Source of the DNA: an uncultured Winogradskyella sp.
GTDB lineage: Bacteria > Bacteroidota > Bacteroidia > Flavobacteriales > Flavobacteriaceae
Length of the DNA: 64,000 nucleotides
Assembly (NCBI RefSeq): GCF_947495255.1
Contig: NZ_CANLYI010000002.1
Location: 248,001 to 312,000 of the forward strand
Direction of reading: 5' to 3'
Part shown: piece after piece, positions 27,370 through 37,441 of the stretch
Layout: the number at the start of each line of letters is the position of its first letter
Position numbering within the stretch: the first letter of the stretch is position 1
Notes under the pieces: model-generated
Databases searched by the model: none
Seen by the model: the letters and a program-made list of their open reading frames with translations, nothing else
Told to the model about the DNA's origin: nothing
Made by a program: the position numbers and the translations under genes

Positions 27370-28032
27370 ATGGCTACAAAATTAATTGCTCCTTCTATGC
27401 TAGCTGCCGATTTCGGCAACCTTCAACGTGATACAGAAATGGTTAACAATAGTGATGCTGATTGGTTTCATATTGACGTAATGGATGGACACTTTGTACC
27501 AAATATATCCTATGGTATGCCAGTAATTGCTGCAATTAAAAAACACGCTACAAAACCATTAGATGTACATTTAATGATTGAAAAGCCTGAACGCTATATA
27601 GAAGAATTCGCAAAAGTTGGTGCAGATATTATAACGGTTCATTATGAATCTACTGTTCACTTACATCGTACACTTAGACAAATTAAAGATGCTGGTTGTA
27701 AAGCAGGCATTGTTCTTAATATAACTACACCTCTAAACGTTTTAGAAGATATACTACCTGAGTGTTATATGATTTTATTAATGTCTATAAATCCTGGCTT
27801 TGGTGGTCAAAAATTTGAAGACATCACATACAAACGCATTAAGAATCTTCGCAAAATGATTAATGAGCAAGGTCTTGATACTCGAATAGAAGTTGATGGT
27901 GGTGTTACAGACAAAAACATAAAGCAATTAATAGAAGCTGGCGCAGACACTTTTGTTGCAGGTAGTCATGTTTTTAAAAGTGACAATCCAACAGCAACTA
28001 TTAAAAACTTAAAAGATTTAGCTAATTCATAG
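27370..28032 (+). CDS. rpe: Ribulose-phosphate 3-epimerase
   Basis: A 220-aa TIM-barrel enzyme interconverting ribulose 5-phosphate and xylulose 5-phosphate in the pentose phosphate pathway. Family marks are 'IAPSMLAADFGNL', 'WFHIDVMDGHFVPNISYGMPV' (metal-binding His and catalytic Asp), 'LDVHLMIEKPE', 'MSINPGFGGQKF' and 'EVDGGV', 'FVAGSHVFK'. The length is normal. It is convergent with the CBS-domain gene, leaving 22 bp between. Confidence 0.96.
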   Translation: MATKLIAPSMLAADFGNLQRDTEMVNNSDADWFHIDVMDGHFVPNISYGMPVIAAIKKHATKPLDVHLMIEKPERYIEEFAKVGADIITVHYESTVHLHRTLRQIKDAGCKAGIVLNITTPLNVLEDILPECYMILLMSINPGFGGQKFEDITYKRIKNLRKMINEQGLDTRIEVDGGVTDKNIKQLIEAGADTFVAGSHVFKSDNPTATIKNLKDLANS

Positions 28033-28054
28033 CATCATTTTTACGTTAATATTT

Positions 28055-28474
28055 TTAGAGTTGCTTTATCAAGTAGTTAATTAAATCCGTTGTGGTCACA
28101 ATACCGACTAATAAGCCATTATCTACAACTGGTAGTGCGTGAAATTCTTTTTTTGATAAAATCTCCGCAACTTCCTTAATGGTATTATCAGAAGAAACAG
28201 TAACTACGTTCTTAGCCATTACCTGATCTATAGTAAACATATTATAAACTAATGTATCTACTTCGGTTTCTGTTTCATCTACAGCATCTGCAAAGCTAAT
28301 CCTTAACAAATCGGTGTAACTCAACATTCCTATTACAACCTCTTCCTTAACAACAGGAATATGTCTAATATTATTTCGTTTAAATAATAATTCTGCACTT
28401 TCTAAATCATCCTCTCTAGTAAGAGCAATGATATCTCTAGACATTATTGTAGAAATTGGTTCGCTATTTTTCAT
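28055..28474 (-). CDS. CBS-domain pair protein (139 aa)
   Basis: A stand-alone tandem CBS protein. The first CBS starts near residue 7 ('ISTIMSRDIIALTREDDLESAELLFKR') and the second near residue 80 ('IDQVMAKNVVTVSSDNTIKEVAEIL', 'ALPVVDNGLLVGIVTTTDLI'). CBS pairs bind adenosyl nucleotides and regulate partner proteins. No enzymatic domain is attached, so the partner is unknown. It lies just after the 3' end of the polysaccharide cluster on the same strand (84-bp gap) and could be read through from it. Confidence 0.88.
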   Translation of the reverse strand: MKNSEPISTIMSRDIIALTREDDLESAELLFKRNNIRHIPVVKEEVVIGMLSYTDLLRISFADAVDETETEVDTLVYNMFTIDQVMAKNVVTVSSDNTIKEVAEILSKKEFHALPVVDNGLLVGIVTTTDLINYLIKQL

Positions 28475-28558
28475 AATCTTAGGTTTTATAATTCATTATT
28501 AAAAATAGATTATAAAAGCTTAAAAAATTATGATAATTATCACCTAATTATAAGTGAA

Positions 28559-30895
28559 TTACTCTTTATTTCCATAGCCATAATTATAACCATAATTATA
28601 ACCATAACCATAAGACTTATTGGTATCTACACTATTTAGAACGTAAGCAATATTCTTTAGTTTACCAGACTCATATAAATCTTTAGAATAATTTAATAAG
28701 TTTTTCTCTGTATAGTTAGCTCGTACAAGATAAATAGTAGCATCTGCTAATTTAGAGATTAGCATGGTATCTGTTACTAAAATTGTTGGTGCGGTATCAA
28801 CTACTATGTAATCGTACTCTTCCCTTGCTTCTTCTAATAATTTCTCAAAACGTCCATTGGTCAATAAATGAGCCGGATTTGGAGGAATACTACCTGATAA
28901 AATAATATCATGGTTAGGATGCTTTTCAAAACCTTTAATTAAGGCGTCTCTCCAATCGTAGTTTGCATCATGCAAATAATTAGATAATCCTGGCTTATGT
29001 TTTTCTTCTGAAATGTGCGTGTGAATTTGTGGGTTTCGTAAATCTGCACCAATTAATAGAACCTTTCTATTTATACTTGATAGGGACAATGATAAATTGA
29101 TACTTACATAAGTTTTACCTTCACCTTTGATTGTCGATGTACAAAAAATGACACGACCTTTATTATCTGATTTTACAGGTAATATATAGTCTACATTAGA
29201 ACTTAATATTCTAAATGCTTCGGCTTGTACTGAATTATCTTCCGGATTAGTAAAAATTAACTGATCACTTTTTACTTTAGGTAATTCACCTACAATAGGT
29301 ATTTTAGGATTTCTTTCAAGTACATCTTCTCTTCCTTTTACCTTAGTATTTAGTAACTGAATTACATATAGAATTCCAAATGGAATTAATAAACCAGATA
29401 AAAGAGCCATTAGATATATACTTCGAGGATTAGGAGAAATTGGAGAACCTCCAGAAATTGCATATTCAACAACCTTAATTGATGGCTCAGTAATAGCCAA
29501 ATTAATAGCTGCTTCTTCTCTCTTTTGCAGAAGAAATAAATACAAACTTTGTTTAATTTCTCGTTGTCTATTAATATCCGTCATTGCCTTTTCTTTCGCA
29601 GGTAAACTATAAACTTGCGATGAAAACTTTCTATTCTTACGCATAATCTGCGCTTTTGATGCTTTCAATTGCTTCGAATAAGAATCAATTGAAACGAATA
29701 TATTAGATTCTACTCCTTTTAATTTAGAATCTAAAGCGATTACACTCGGATTACTTTCACCTCCACTTACCATTAAATTTTCACGTTCAAAAACAAGTGC
29801 ATTATAATTATCTACTAAACCAGCGATACTTGAGTTACTAATTCCAATATTTGCAGGCAATAATCCTGATTTAACATCCGGTTTCTCTACTGTTTCTTTC
29901 AGTAGGTCTGTAATCATCAGTTGTCTTTCAACCTCAAATAATTCACGTTCTGACAAAGTACGCTGTGAAATTCCCAATTCTGCGTCAGACTCTAGTGTTA
30001 TGAGGTTATTCTTTTGTTTATAATCTTTAATATCTATCTCTATAGAATCTAATTCATTAGCCAATAAGGCATAGCGTTCATCTATAAAATTAATTGTACG
30101 CCGCGATATCTCCTGACGGTCATTAATACCATCCTCATTAAAAACATCTATAAGTGTATTTAATACACGTTCATTTTTAGATTTACTCTGACTCGTATAA
30201 TGTAATTCAAGTAAATCACTATTTGCTCCAAGAACTCCAACTTCGACCCTATTCTTTAAACTTGCAGTTACAGCAGGTACTGAAGACAATCCAACAATAT
30301 AAGTTTTACCAACAAAATTATTAATATCTTTTAGAGTATCTAAACTTAATTCAAAAGGTAGGTTATGATTTGATTTAGTCGTTTCGAAATTTTGAAACAA
30401 CAAAGTTTGCCCAGTACTTGATGGCGTCACCTCAAATGCTTTCGGTTTTACTACTATTTTATAAGAAGAGCTTGTAAATATACTATCATTCCCAACCGTT
30501 TTTAAAATATTAAAAGGCAATTGGCTTATCTCAGTAGTTAACACATTCCCTTCTTCATAATAACGCATTGTTAAATTAAGCCGATCCACTACATTCTCTA
30601 TTATTCTATAGGATTTTAGTATTTCAATTTCGTTTTCAAGATTAATATTAGACCTATTAAATACAAACGCAGAAGATGGTAACTCTAAACCTTTTGTTTT
30701 ATTTAGTATTTTAATTTTTGCACTAGATTTATATACTTTAGGGGTATATCTCAAGTATATTACTGCGGCCACAAATGCTAATACGATTCCTAAAACGAAC
30801 CAGTACCAATAATGTAAGTATTTTCGGATTTCTCGTTTAATAGTCTCACCTTGATCATGACCATTCTGATAATTACTTTCTTGAAGTTGACTCAT
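28559..30895 (-). CDS. wzc: Wzc-type polysaccharide co-polymerase and tyrosine autokinase
   Basis: A 778-aa inner-membrane protein that controls chain length and couples polymerisation to export. It has TM1 about 33-53, a periplasmic Wzz/coiled-coil domain, TM2 near 495-515, and a cytoplasmic BY-kinase with Walker A 'STIKGEGKTYVS', Walker A' 'VLLIGADLRNP' and Walker B 'YIVVDTAP'. The C-terminus is a tyrosine cluster (YGYGYNYGYNYGYG, 7 Tyr) that would be the autophosphorylation tail. One base separates it from wza. No Wzb-type phosphatase gene is seen in the window. Confidence 0.93.
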   Translation of the reverse strand: MSQLQESNYQNGHDQGETIKREIRKYLHYWYWFVLGIVLAFVAAVIYLRYTPKVYKSSAKIKILNKTKGLELPSSAFVFNRSNINLENEIEILKSYRIIENVVDRLNLTMRYYEEGNVLTTEISQLPFNILKTVGNDSIFTSSSYKIVVKPKAFEVTPSSTGQTLLFQNFETTKSNHNLPFELSLDTLKDINNFVGKTYIVGLSSVPAVTASLKNRVEVGVLGANSDLLELHYTSQSKSKNERVLNTLIDVFNEDGINDRQEISRRTINFIDERYALLANELDSIEIDIKDYKQKNNLITLESDAELGISQRTLSERELFEVERQLMITDLLKETVEKPDVKSGLLPANIGISNSSIAGLVDNYNALVFERENLMVSGGESNPSVIALDSKLKGVESNIFVSIDSYSKQLKASKAQIMRKNRKFSSQVYSLPAKEKAMTDINRQREIKQSLYLFLLQKREEAAINLAITEPSIKVVEYAISGGSPISPNPRSIYLMALLSGLLIPFGILYVIQLLNTKVKGREDVLERNPKIPIVGELPKVKSDQLIFTNPEDNSVQAEAFRILSSNVDYILPVKSDNKGRVIFCTSTIKGEGKTYVSINLSLSLSSINRKVLLIGADLRNPQIHTHISEEKHKPGLSNYLHDANYDWRDALIKGFEKHPNHDIILSGSIPPNPAHLLTNGRFEKLLEEAREEYDYIVVDTAPTILVTDTMLISKLADATIYLVRANYTEKNLLNYSKDLYESGKLKNIAYVLNSVDTNKSYGYGYNYGYNYGYGNKE

Positions 30896-30896
30896 T

Positions 30897-31652
30897 TTAT
30901 TTTGTAATTAAAACAATTGTAGTGAAAAGAATTGATACTACAGAAATTAAAGTGCCTACATTACCAACAAAACCAGCGCTTTTAACTTTAGGATTATTAG
31001 GATCAACAATAATAGTGTCATTAGGCTTAACAAAATTAAATGGTCCGTTTAACCAATCAGCAGACGTTAAGTCGATATGAGCTATTTGTTGTATTCCATT
31101 TTCATACCTTATTATTTTAACATCTTCGCGTTTACCATTAATCGTTAAATCACCAGCATAACCTAAAGCTTGTAATAAAGTAACATTCTGCTCTGTAAAA
31201 CTAAAAGTACCAGGTTGGTTAACTTGTCCTAGCACTGTAACTTTAGCATTAACTAATCTTACATCTACCGTTGGATTTTTTAAGTGACCACCATCTACTA
31301 ATAATGCCTTTAAATAAATAGCAAATTGCTGTGTGGTCTTATCTGCAACCGATAACACACCTAATATTGGGAAATTAATCGTTAAATCCTCTGACACCAA
31401 ATACCCATCTAACTGCATTAATTCAACACTGTTTCCTACACCACCTGTTTTTTTATTATATGGAATAGCAGAATCTGGTATTAATGCACTAACGTTAATC
31501 CTTAAAACATCATTAGGTTGCATTAGAGAATTAGTATAGGCAATTTCTTGGTTAGAATATTGATCCGCATCTTGTAAATAAAGAATTTCTTTCTTACTTG
31601 TACATGAAAAAACAAGCATAAAGCAAAATAAAAAACAAAAGTACTTTAACAT
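30897..31652 (-). CDS. wza: Polysaccharide export lipoprotein Wza
   Basis: A 251-aa outer-membrane export channel. The lipobox is 'LVFSC' (Cys near 17). A poly_export domain ('MQPNDVLRINVSALIP', 'GYLVSEDLTINFPILGVLSVADKT') is followed by one SLBB domain ('VTVLGQVNQPGTF'). The C-terminus is a hydrophobic helix ('LISVVSILFTTIVLI'), the amphipathic or membrane helix forming the outer-membrane pore in Wza. It is shorter than E. coli Wza (379 aa), as is usual in Bacteroidota. A promoter element lies just upstream, so wza-wzc may be expressed independently of the rest. Confidence 0.92.
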   Translation of the reverse strand: MLKYFCFLFCFMLVFSCTSKKEILYLQDADQYSNQEIAYTNSLMQPNDVLRINVSALIPDSAIPYNKKTGGVGNSVELMQLDGYLVSEDLTINFPILGVLSVADKTTQQFAIYLKALLVDGGHLKNPTVDVRLVNAKVTVLGQVNQPGTFSFTEQNVTLLQALGYAGDLTINGKREDVKIIRYENGIQQIAHIDLTSADWLNGPFNFVKPNDTIIVDPNNPKVKSAGFVGNVGTLISVVSILFTTIVLITK

Positions 31653-31674
31653 TAGTAAGTATTTAATATAGCGG

Positions 31675-31682
31675 CAAATATA
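31675..31682 (-). promoter_or_regulatory. Putative -7 element for wza-wzc
   Basis: The minus strand reads tatatttg, matching TAnnTTTG, 22 bp upstream of the wza ATG. Confidence 0.5.
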
Positions 31683-31751
31683 AGCGCAATAATACTTTTG
31701 ACAAAGTATTAGTTAATCTAGCTTATAAAATAGATTAGATTCAATAAAGCC

Positions 31752-32843
31752 CTATTTATTTTTTATCCAATTGAAAATAAAGTATAAAGAATAAAGTATA
31801 GTACCCGAAACTAGTAATAATACCAGTTGCCAATTTATATCAAAATTTCTTGAGAAATAGGTCACAAATATTAACACAATATTTGTTAACACAATTGTTG
31901 TAGTCGTTTGTTTATGTGTAAACCCACAACTTAAAAAGCGATGATGCAAATGATTATTATCAGCAGTAAAAGGACTCTTTTTATGAACTACAATTCTTAT
32001 AAAAAAGATTCTTAACGTATCAAGTAAGGGAAAAAATAATATTGACAACGTTAACACAGGTGAAGAAGAACTAAATAAACTCGTATTTGAACTTTCTGAA
32101 GTATCTATAAATCGTACGGCAAAAACAGCAATAATAAATCCTAAAATCATGGATCCAGAATCTCCCATGAACATTTTTCTTCGTTTCGAAAAATTAAAAT
32201 ACAAAAAAGAAATAAGCGCTCCTATAGCAGAAGCGGCCAGTACAACCATGCTAATATCGTCGTATAAATAAAATAGAATTCCAAAAGCAATACAAGCCAT
32301 CAATGCTAAGGATCCAGCTAATCCATCTACACCATCAATTAGATTAAAAGCATTAATAACCAAAAGATAAACAAAAAGTGTAAACCCAACAGAAATCCAG
32401 TACGGCATAATAGTAATACCTAATATTCCTGAAAAACCATAAATCCTTGTATCTGTAAAAATAATTAAAAGAAATGCTGCCAATAATTGACCAATAAATT
32501 TCTTTCTAGGTGATAATATTAAGATATCATCTTTTAATCCCAAAAAGAACAGTACTGTAATGCCTCCTAATATTAAAAACAAACTCTTGGTCTCTAAAGG
32601 TGCACCTGTAATAGTAAGAGCAACTACAATACTTAAGTAGATACCAATGCCTCCTAAGTTTGGCACTGTACCAGAATGACTACTTCTATGACCTGATTTA
32701 TCTAACAAATTCTTTTTTAAGGCCACTAAAATAATTGCAGGATAACTAGCAAAAGACACCGCTAAGGCTATAAAAATAGCAATAAGAACTAACCAACCAA
32801 CGTAATCTATTGGGTTAAAATTTTCAAGTAATTCTTTTACCAT
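31752..32843 (-). CDS. WecA/MraY-family undecaprenyl-phosphate sugar-1-phosphate transferase (priming enzyme)
   Basis: A 363-aa polytopic membrane enzyme that loads the first sugar phosphate onto undecaprenyl phosphate. It shows about ten hydrophobic spans, 'SGTVPNLGGIGIYLSI' (substrate-loop glycines), 'LKDDILILSPRKKFIGQ' (DD motif), 'NLIDGVDGLAGSLALM' and 'HLHHRFLSCGFTHKQ' (histidine cluster specific to the WecA branch). Donor is most likely UDP-GlcNAc or a related N-acetyl sugar, but the sequence does not prove it. It is the only priming transferase in the cluster. Confidence 0.87.
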   Translation of the reverse strand: MVKELLENFNPIDYVGWLVLIAIFIALAVSFASYPAIILVALKKNLLDKSGHRSSHSGTVPNLGGIGIYLSIVVALTITGAPLETKSLFLILGGITVLFFLGLKDDILILSPRKKFIGQLLAAFLLIIFTDTRIYGFSGILGITIMPYWISVGFTLFVYLLVINAFNLIDGVDGLAGSLALMACIAFGILFYLYDDISMVVLAASAIGALISFLYFNFSKRRKMFMGDSGSMILGFIIAVFAVRFIDTSESSNTSLFSSSSPVLTLSILFFPLLDTLRIFFIRIVVHKKSPFTADNNHLHHRFLSCGFTHKQTTTTIVLTNIVLIFVTYFSRNFDINWQLVLLLVSGTILYSLYFIFNWIKNK

Positions 32844-32940
32844 GATTTAAACAATAATTTTTAAAGATTTAGGGACACAAAGTTGCGATAAATATATGAT
32901 TTCAATCTAGATAATAAAAACTTAAAATATAAAATAAAAC

Positions 32941-33690
32941 CTATGATACAAACTGCTTTAGTTTAGACACGTTTTTTATGAAAATTGTCACCCAACCTCC
33001 TACATCATTTACTTTAATAGCCCTATAATCTTCCTTTGTTTTCTGCATAATATTTTTCAAACTTCTATTACTCGCTCCTCCTACTCGCATTTTCACAACT
33101 GTTTTAGGAAGAAAATAAAACTTTAAATCATCTTGCTTAAATATACGCAAAATAAAGTCATAATCTGCAGCTATTTTATAAGACAAATCAAAACCACCAT
33201 GTTTATCGTAAAGTTCTTTCTTTAAATATAGTGTTGGATGGGCTGGCATCCAACCTTGCTTTAAAAGTTTAGATCGAAATGGTTCACTTACCCAATTTCG
33301 TATAACCTTATCTGTGTTTTCTAATGCTATATAATGTAGGTTACCATAAACACCATCAACATTTTCACTTTTAAAAGCATTTACAATATCCTCAATAATA
33401 AAAGTTTCTGCTAAAAAATCATCAGAATGTACAAAACCAACAACGTCACCTGTAGCTTTCATTATTCCTTTATTCAAAGCATCATAAATACCCTTATCTG
33501 GCTCAGAATTAAAAACAATTTCTGGGTGTTCTGCCGCTTTTTCTTCTATATAACTTAACGTTTCATCTTTAGAACCACCATCTACAATAATATACTCAAT
33601 ATCACGATAGGTTTGATTCAGAACAGAGTCCATACAAGTCTTAATTGTACTTGCACTATTATAAGTTGCAGTAATTATAGAAACTTTCAT
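32941..33690 (-). CDS. Family 2 glycosyltransferase (WcaA-like, 249 aa)
   Basis: A GT-A fold transferase without membrane spans. It has 'VSIITATYNSASTIKTCMDS', the nucleotide-binding 'IEYIIVDGGSKDETL', 'HSDDF' in place of the DxD, and 'AADYDFILR' as the catalytic region. It probably adds one sugar to the lipid-linked repeat unit. It is separated from the WcaF-type acetyltransferase by three bases, so the two are co-transcribed. Acceptor and donor are unknown. Confidence 0.85.
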   Translation of the reverse strand: MKVSIITATYNSASTIKTCMDSVLNQTYRDIEYIIVDGGSKDETLSYIEEKAAEHPEIVFNSEPDKGIYDALNKGIMKATGDVVGFVHSDDFLAETFIIEDIVNAFKSENVDGVYGNLHYIALENTDKVIRNWVSEPFRSKLLKQGWMPAHPTLYLKKELYDKHGGFDLSYKIAADYDFILRIFKQDDLKFYFLPKTVVKMRVGGASNRSLKNIMQKTKEDYRAIKVNDVGGWVTIFIKNVSKLKQFVS

Positions 33691-33693
33691 TTA

Positions 33694-34242
33694 CTAATTA
33701 TCAATTTTTCTGGTTTTTACTTTAACCGCAGGATTACCACTATAAATCCCATAGGCTTCTAAATTACAAGTTGCCACTGAACCTAAACTAAGAACCGCAT
33801 GACTTTCAAAAATAACACCTGGAGCTACACTACCTTTAGCACCTACCCAACTCCCTTCTTTTAAGTGAATTGGAGCGACAAACAAATCGAAACTTGAGAT
33901 TTTGTAATTATGGTTTCCACAAAGTAAAAGTGCGCCTTGAGAAATACAAACATTGTCTCCTAACGTAACTTGATCTAGGTTATCTATCCAAACGGATTCT
34001 CCGACCCAACAGTTATTACCAATACTAAGTTTCCATGGGTATTTAATAGTAACTTTTGGTTTAATTACAACACCATCACCTATTTTAGCTCCAAATTGTT
34101 TTAACAAAAACAATTTTAAACCTGAAGAGATATTCCAACCGCCTTCAAAAAAAAACCAACTTACAAAATACCATAGAAGTCGTTTTATTTTTGAACCTGG
34201 ATTATACCAACTATTATCATATTTAGACAAGTCTGTTTTCAA
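33694..34242 (-). CDS. wcaF: WcaF-type hexapeptide acetyltransferase (182 aa)
   Basis: A left-handed beta-helix acyltransferase of the colanic-acid WcaF type. It has an N-terminal 'WYNPGSKIKRLLWYFVSWFFFEGGWN' block typical of the subfamily and hexapeptide repeats ('IGDGVVIKPKVTIKYPWKLSIGNNCWVG', '..LGDNVCISQGALLLCGNHNY') with the catalytic His in 'CGNHNY'. It would O-acetylate a sugar in the repeat unit using acetyl-CoA. Confidence 0.87.
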   Translation of the reverse strand: MKTDLSKYDNSWYNPGSKIKRLLWYFVSWFFFEGGWNISSGLKLFLLKQFGAKIGDGVVIKPKVTIKYPWKLSIGNNCWVGESVWIDNLDQVTLGDNVCISQGALLLCGNHNYKISSFDLFVAPIHLKEGSWVGAKGSVAPGVIFESHAVLSLGSVATCNLEAYGIYSGNPAVKVKTRKIDN

Positions 34243-34257
34243 AATACTGGGACCGCT

Positions 34258-35208
34258 TTAAGCTTTATTAGATTTAATTAACCCATCAAAATAATTAATC
34301 GTTTTCCCTAAACCTTCTCTAAGATGAATCTTTGGTTCCCAGTCATTTAACTCTTTTTTAGCCAAATCTATTACTGGTTGACGTTGCATAGGATCATCTT
34401 GAGGCAATGGTAAATGAATGATTTTTGATTTTGAATTAGTCAATTCTATAACCATTTCTGCCAATTCTAACATTGTAAATTCTACTGGATTACCTATATT
34501 AACAGGTCCGACAAAACCATCTCTACTATTCATCATACGTATTGTTCCTTCTACAAGGTCGTCAACATATTGAAAGCTACGTGTTTGTGTACCTTCTCCA
34601 AATATGGTTATATCATCTCCTTTTAAAGCTTGCATTATAAAATTAGAAACAACGCGTCCATCTTGAGGATGCATTCTCGGACCATAGGTATTAAATATTC
34701 TAATAATTTTAATCGCTACTTCGTTTTGTGTGTGATAATCCATAAATAGGGTTTCTGCACAACGCTTACCTTCATCATAACAAGATCGCAAACCTATAGG
34801 ATTCACATTTCCCCAATAACTCTCTGGTTGTGGGTGCACAGATGGATCTCCATAAACTTCACTAGTAGAAGCTTGCAAAATTTTTGCACCTACACGTTTA
34901 GCCAGACCTAACATATTTATAGCTCCCATTACAGAAGTCTTTATCGTTTTAATAGGATTATATTGATAATGAACTGGTGATGCAGGACAAGCCATATTAT
35001 AAATTTCATCAACCTCAATCATATAAGGGTTAATAATATCATGACGTACCAATTCAAAATAATGGTGATCCATTAAATGCTCTATATTATTCTTAGAACC
35101 TGTAAAATAGTTATCTAAACAAATCACTTCGTTTCCTTCATTAAGTAAACGTTCGCATAAATGTGAGCCTACAAAACCCGCACCTCCAGTAACTAAAATT
35201 CTTTTCAT
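34258..35208 (-). CDS. uxs: UDP-glucuronate decarboxylase (UDP-xylose synthase)
   Basis: A 316-aa extended SDR enzyme converting UDP-glucuronate to UDP-xylose. It has an NAD site '[16 protein letters not shown]', a '[17 protein letters not shown]' block specific for UXS, a catalytic Tyr-Lys in '[13 protein letters not shown]', and '[21 protein letters not shown]'. It predicts xylose (or a 4-keto-pentose derivative) in the polymer. UDP-glucose dehydrogenase, needed for the substrate, is not in the window. It overlaps the preceding glycosyltransferase gene by 4 bp. Confidence 0.92.
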   Translation of the reverse strand: MKRILVTGGAGFVGSHLCERLLNEGNEVICLDNYFTGSKNNIEHLMDHHYFELVRHDIINPYMIEVDEIYNMACPASPVHYQYNPIKTIKTSVMGAINMLGLAKRVGAKILQASTSEVYGDPSVHPQPESYWGNVNPIGLRSCYDEGKRCAETLFMDYHTQNEVAIKIIRIFNTYGPRMHPQDGRVVSNFIMQALKGDDITIFGEGTQTRSFQYVDDLVEGTIRMMNSRDGFVGPVNIGNPVEFTMLELAEMVIELTNSKSKIIHLPLPQDDPMQRQPVIDLAKKELNDWEPKIHLREGLGKTINYFDGLIKSNKA

Positions 35209-36368
35209 TTATAATAATTATTTAATGTGTTCAAAAATAAGGCTTTATTTTGTTCTATGAGCTCTGGGTTTTCAGTAAATTTCTTCGAAAAGTTAACAGA
35301 TGCATTAGACCATGTATGATATTCATCTTTGTTCATAGCGCAAAATAATTCTATTGCTGCTATAAACTCATTCTTCTTCGTTAACGGAATATTAAACCCT
35401 AGTTTATCTTTTTCTAGGCCTTGCCATGGTGTTTGGTCTGAAATAACCACTGGACAACCATTTTGCCATGATTCCATAATAACATGACCAAAATTCTCAT
35501 GTTGTGTTGGCAATAATAATATGTGCTGATTAATTAATTTTTTTGAAATGTCTTGATGCGGAATAGCTCCTAAATATTTTACCGAAATATTTTTGGGGAG
35601 TTGTTTTATTTTAATCTCACAATCTTGCCAATATTCCATTTCATCTTTTGGTCCAATAATACTAAAGCTAACGTTATATAAGTTCTTTATTTCAGCCAAA
35701 TAATTAATAGCTTCTCCCAAATTCTTCTTAACCGCAATACGAGATAAAAAAAACACATTAAGCTCGTTTACTCTCTTCTCTTTTGGCTCAATTTTTTGTT
35801 TCGCTTTAGCTGATAAATTTGGAGCTAACAATACATTACATCCTTTCCCAAAATGTGTATATACCTCAAAGGCTTCACTTTCTGCAGTAACATGCCAAAC
35901 TACTTTTTTTTGCAACCCTAAAACCTTAAAAAGGGTTAGGAATATTTTTTTCTTTAATGGCTTAATTTCTAAAGCTCCCTTACCCAACATTCCTCTAGGT
36001 GCCAAAACCTTACGAATGTTTAAATTCTTAAAAAGCATTAACGGTAATAAAGTAAACTTTTGAGAAAATAGTGAATTAAAATACACCACATCAAAAGCTT
36101 CTTTAATAAATAATTGTTTATAATACTTTAAGGTTTGATGAGCTGGATCTAAGTAAACAACTTTAAACCCGTCTTTCTCACTCCATACATTTAATGCCTC
36201 TTCAGGTAAACTTAATGGACTGTCCAAATCTGAGTTAGAGGTCGCAATATAATAATCAAATTCAGTCTTGGTGTGATTTACTAGATTAGCTATGGATTGA
36301 ATAGGGCCACCAGCTTTATAAGCAGGTAAAAACCAATCGATGCATATTAATACTTTCTGTTTCTCCAT
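35205..36368 (-). CDS. Family 4-type glycosyltransferase (387 aa)
   Basis: A GT-B fold transferase. The N-terminal acceptor domain has '[21 protein letters not shown]'. The C-terminal donor domain has '[20 protein letters not shown]' and the nucleotide-sugar site '[22 protein letters not shown]' (a variant of the EX7E motif). It is translationally coupled to uxs (4-bp overlap). The sugar is unknown; pairing with uxs makes a xylosyltransferase a reasonable guess only. Confidence 0.85.
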   Translation of the reverse strand: MEKQKVLICIDWFLPAYKAGGPIQSIANLVNHTKTEFDYYIATSNSDLDSPLSLPEEALNVWSEKDGFKVVYLDPAHQTLKYYKQLFIKEAFDVVYFNSLFSQKFTLLPLMLFKNLNIRKVLAPRGMLGKGALEIKPLKKKIFLTLFKVLGLQKKVVWHVTAESEAFEVYTHFGKGCNVLLAPNLSAKAKQKIEPKEKRVNELNVFFLSRIAVKKNLGEAINYLAEIKNLYNVSFSIIGPKDEMEYWQDCEIKIKQLPKNISVKYLGAIPHQDISKKLINQHILLLPTQHENFGHVIMESWQNGCPVVISDQTPWQGLEKDKLGFNIPLTKKNEFIAAIELFCAMNKDEYHTWSNASVNFSKKFTENPELIEQNKALFLNTLNNYYK

Positions 36369-36403
36369 TATTGCGTAAACTTCTATTTTGTTTATAAATA
36401 AAA

Positions 36404-37441
36404 TTAATTACTATTTTTTACAGAGTTTATTTGAGCAGTCCATCGCTTTAAATTTATAGTTGAAGCCAAAAACTTACTATTTTTAGACATCTTAAAATAA
36501 TCAGTTTCATCTTGTTCAACTAGCTTTTTTATAATTTGAATCAAAGCCTTTTTATCTGTTGCATCATATGAATATCCATTAAATCCATCAATCAGCAATT
36601 CTGTTGCAGCACCACATTGATATGTAGACACAATTGGCAAACCTGCTAAAGCGGCTTCATGCACAACAACTCCCCAAGCCTCATATAGACTTGGCAAAAT
36701 AAAAGTTCCTGCATTAGTTAACAAACTAGGTATCTCCTCAGGATTCACAAAAGGTGTGTGAATAACATTTGAATGTTTGGGTATTAAATGCTCTAATGGC
36801 CCACTTCCTATAACGTGTAATTTTAAATTACAATCTTTAGATTTCAATAATTCTTCAACAGCCTCAAATAAAATTTCTACACCTTTATGATCTACTATTC
36901 TACCAACAAAAATTAATTGCTTTTGATGCTTCGTTTGGTTAACACTTTCAAAAATAGATTCATCAGCACAGTATAAGCCCGTTAAAATATGTTGAGATTT
37001 AAAACCTAATTTACGTGCATAATAATATTGTGGCTTTCCGGCAACCCATATATGAGTTACATATTTACGAATAAGAAAATTACTAAATAAGGATGCCACA
37101 TATTGTTTTATGGTGCCTAACCATTGATTATCCATGCCTGTTATTACAGGTACACCTTTCGTTTTATAAGTTTTTGCAATTTTTAAATATTGCTTATTCG
37201 TCCAACCTGCAATATATATTAAACTGGGTTTAAACTCATTAACTTCAGCTTGCATAGCACTAAATGCGCCCTCAGAATAATCGCAAATAGTAATCCCTGG
37301 CTCACTTTCTATCTTAAAAGGCGCATCTTTACTTGGTTTCGTTCTGTAGACCAAATATTTATTATTGTTTAAGGCAACATCCTTTCGCATACAAGCCATC
37401 CAATAGCCCGTTAAACGCGTGTAGAGCACTAAAATATTCAT
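36404..37441 (-). CDS. Family 4 glycosyltransferase (345 aa)
   Basis: A GT-B protein. The donor domain has 'LIFVGRIVDHKGVEILFEAV' and the EX7E region 'SLYEAWGVVVHEAALAGLPIVSTYQCGAATELL'-type sequence (in pieces). It starts with a 4-bp overlap onto the Wzy gene stop, so translation is coupled to the polymerase. Specificity is unknown. Confidence 0.87.
   Translation of the reverse strand: MNILVLYTRLTGYWMACMRKDVALNNNKYLVYRTKPSKDAPFKIESEPGITICDYSEGAFSAMQAEVNEFKPSLIYIAGWTNKQYLKIAKTYKTKGVPVITGMDNQWLGTIKQYVASLFSNFLIRKYVTHIWVAGKPQYYYARKLGFKSQHILTGLYCADESIFESVNQTKHQKQLIFVGRIVDHKGVEILFEAVEELLKSKDCNLKLHVIGSGPLEHLIPKHSNVIHTPFVNPEEIPSLLTNAGTFILPSLYEAWGVVVHEAALAGLPIVSTYQCGAATELLIDGFNGYSYDATDKKALIQIIKKLVEQDETDYFKMSKNSKFLASTINLKRWTAQINSVKNSN

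Noticed and set aside
28559-28620. Repeats at the end of wzc as a CRISPR-like array or satellite
   Set aside because: The repeats are short, without spacers, and are explained by the YGYNYG coding pattern.
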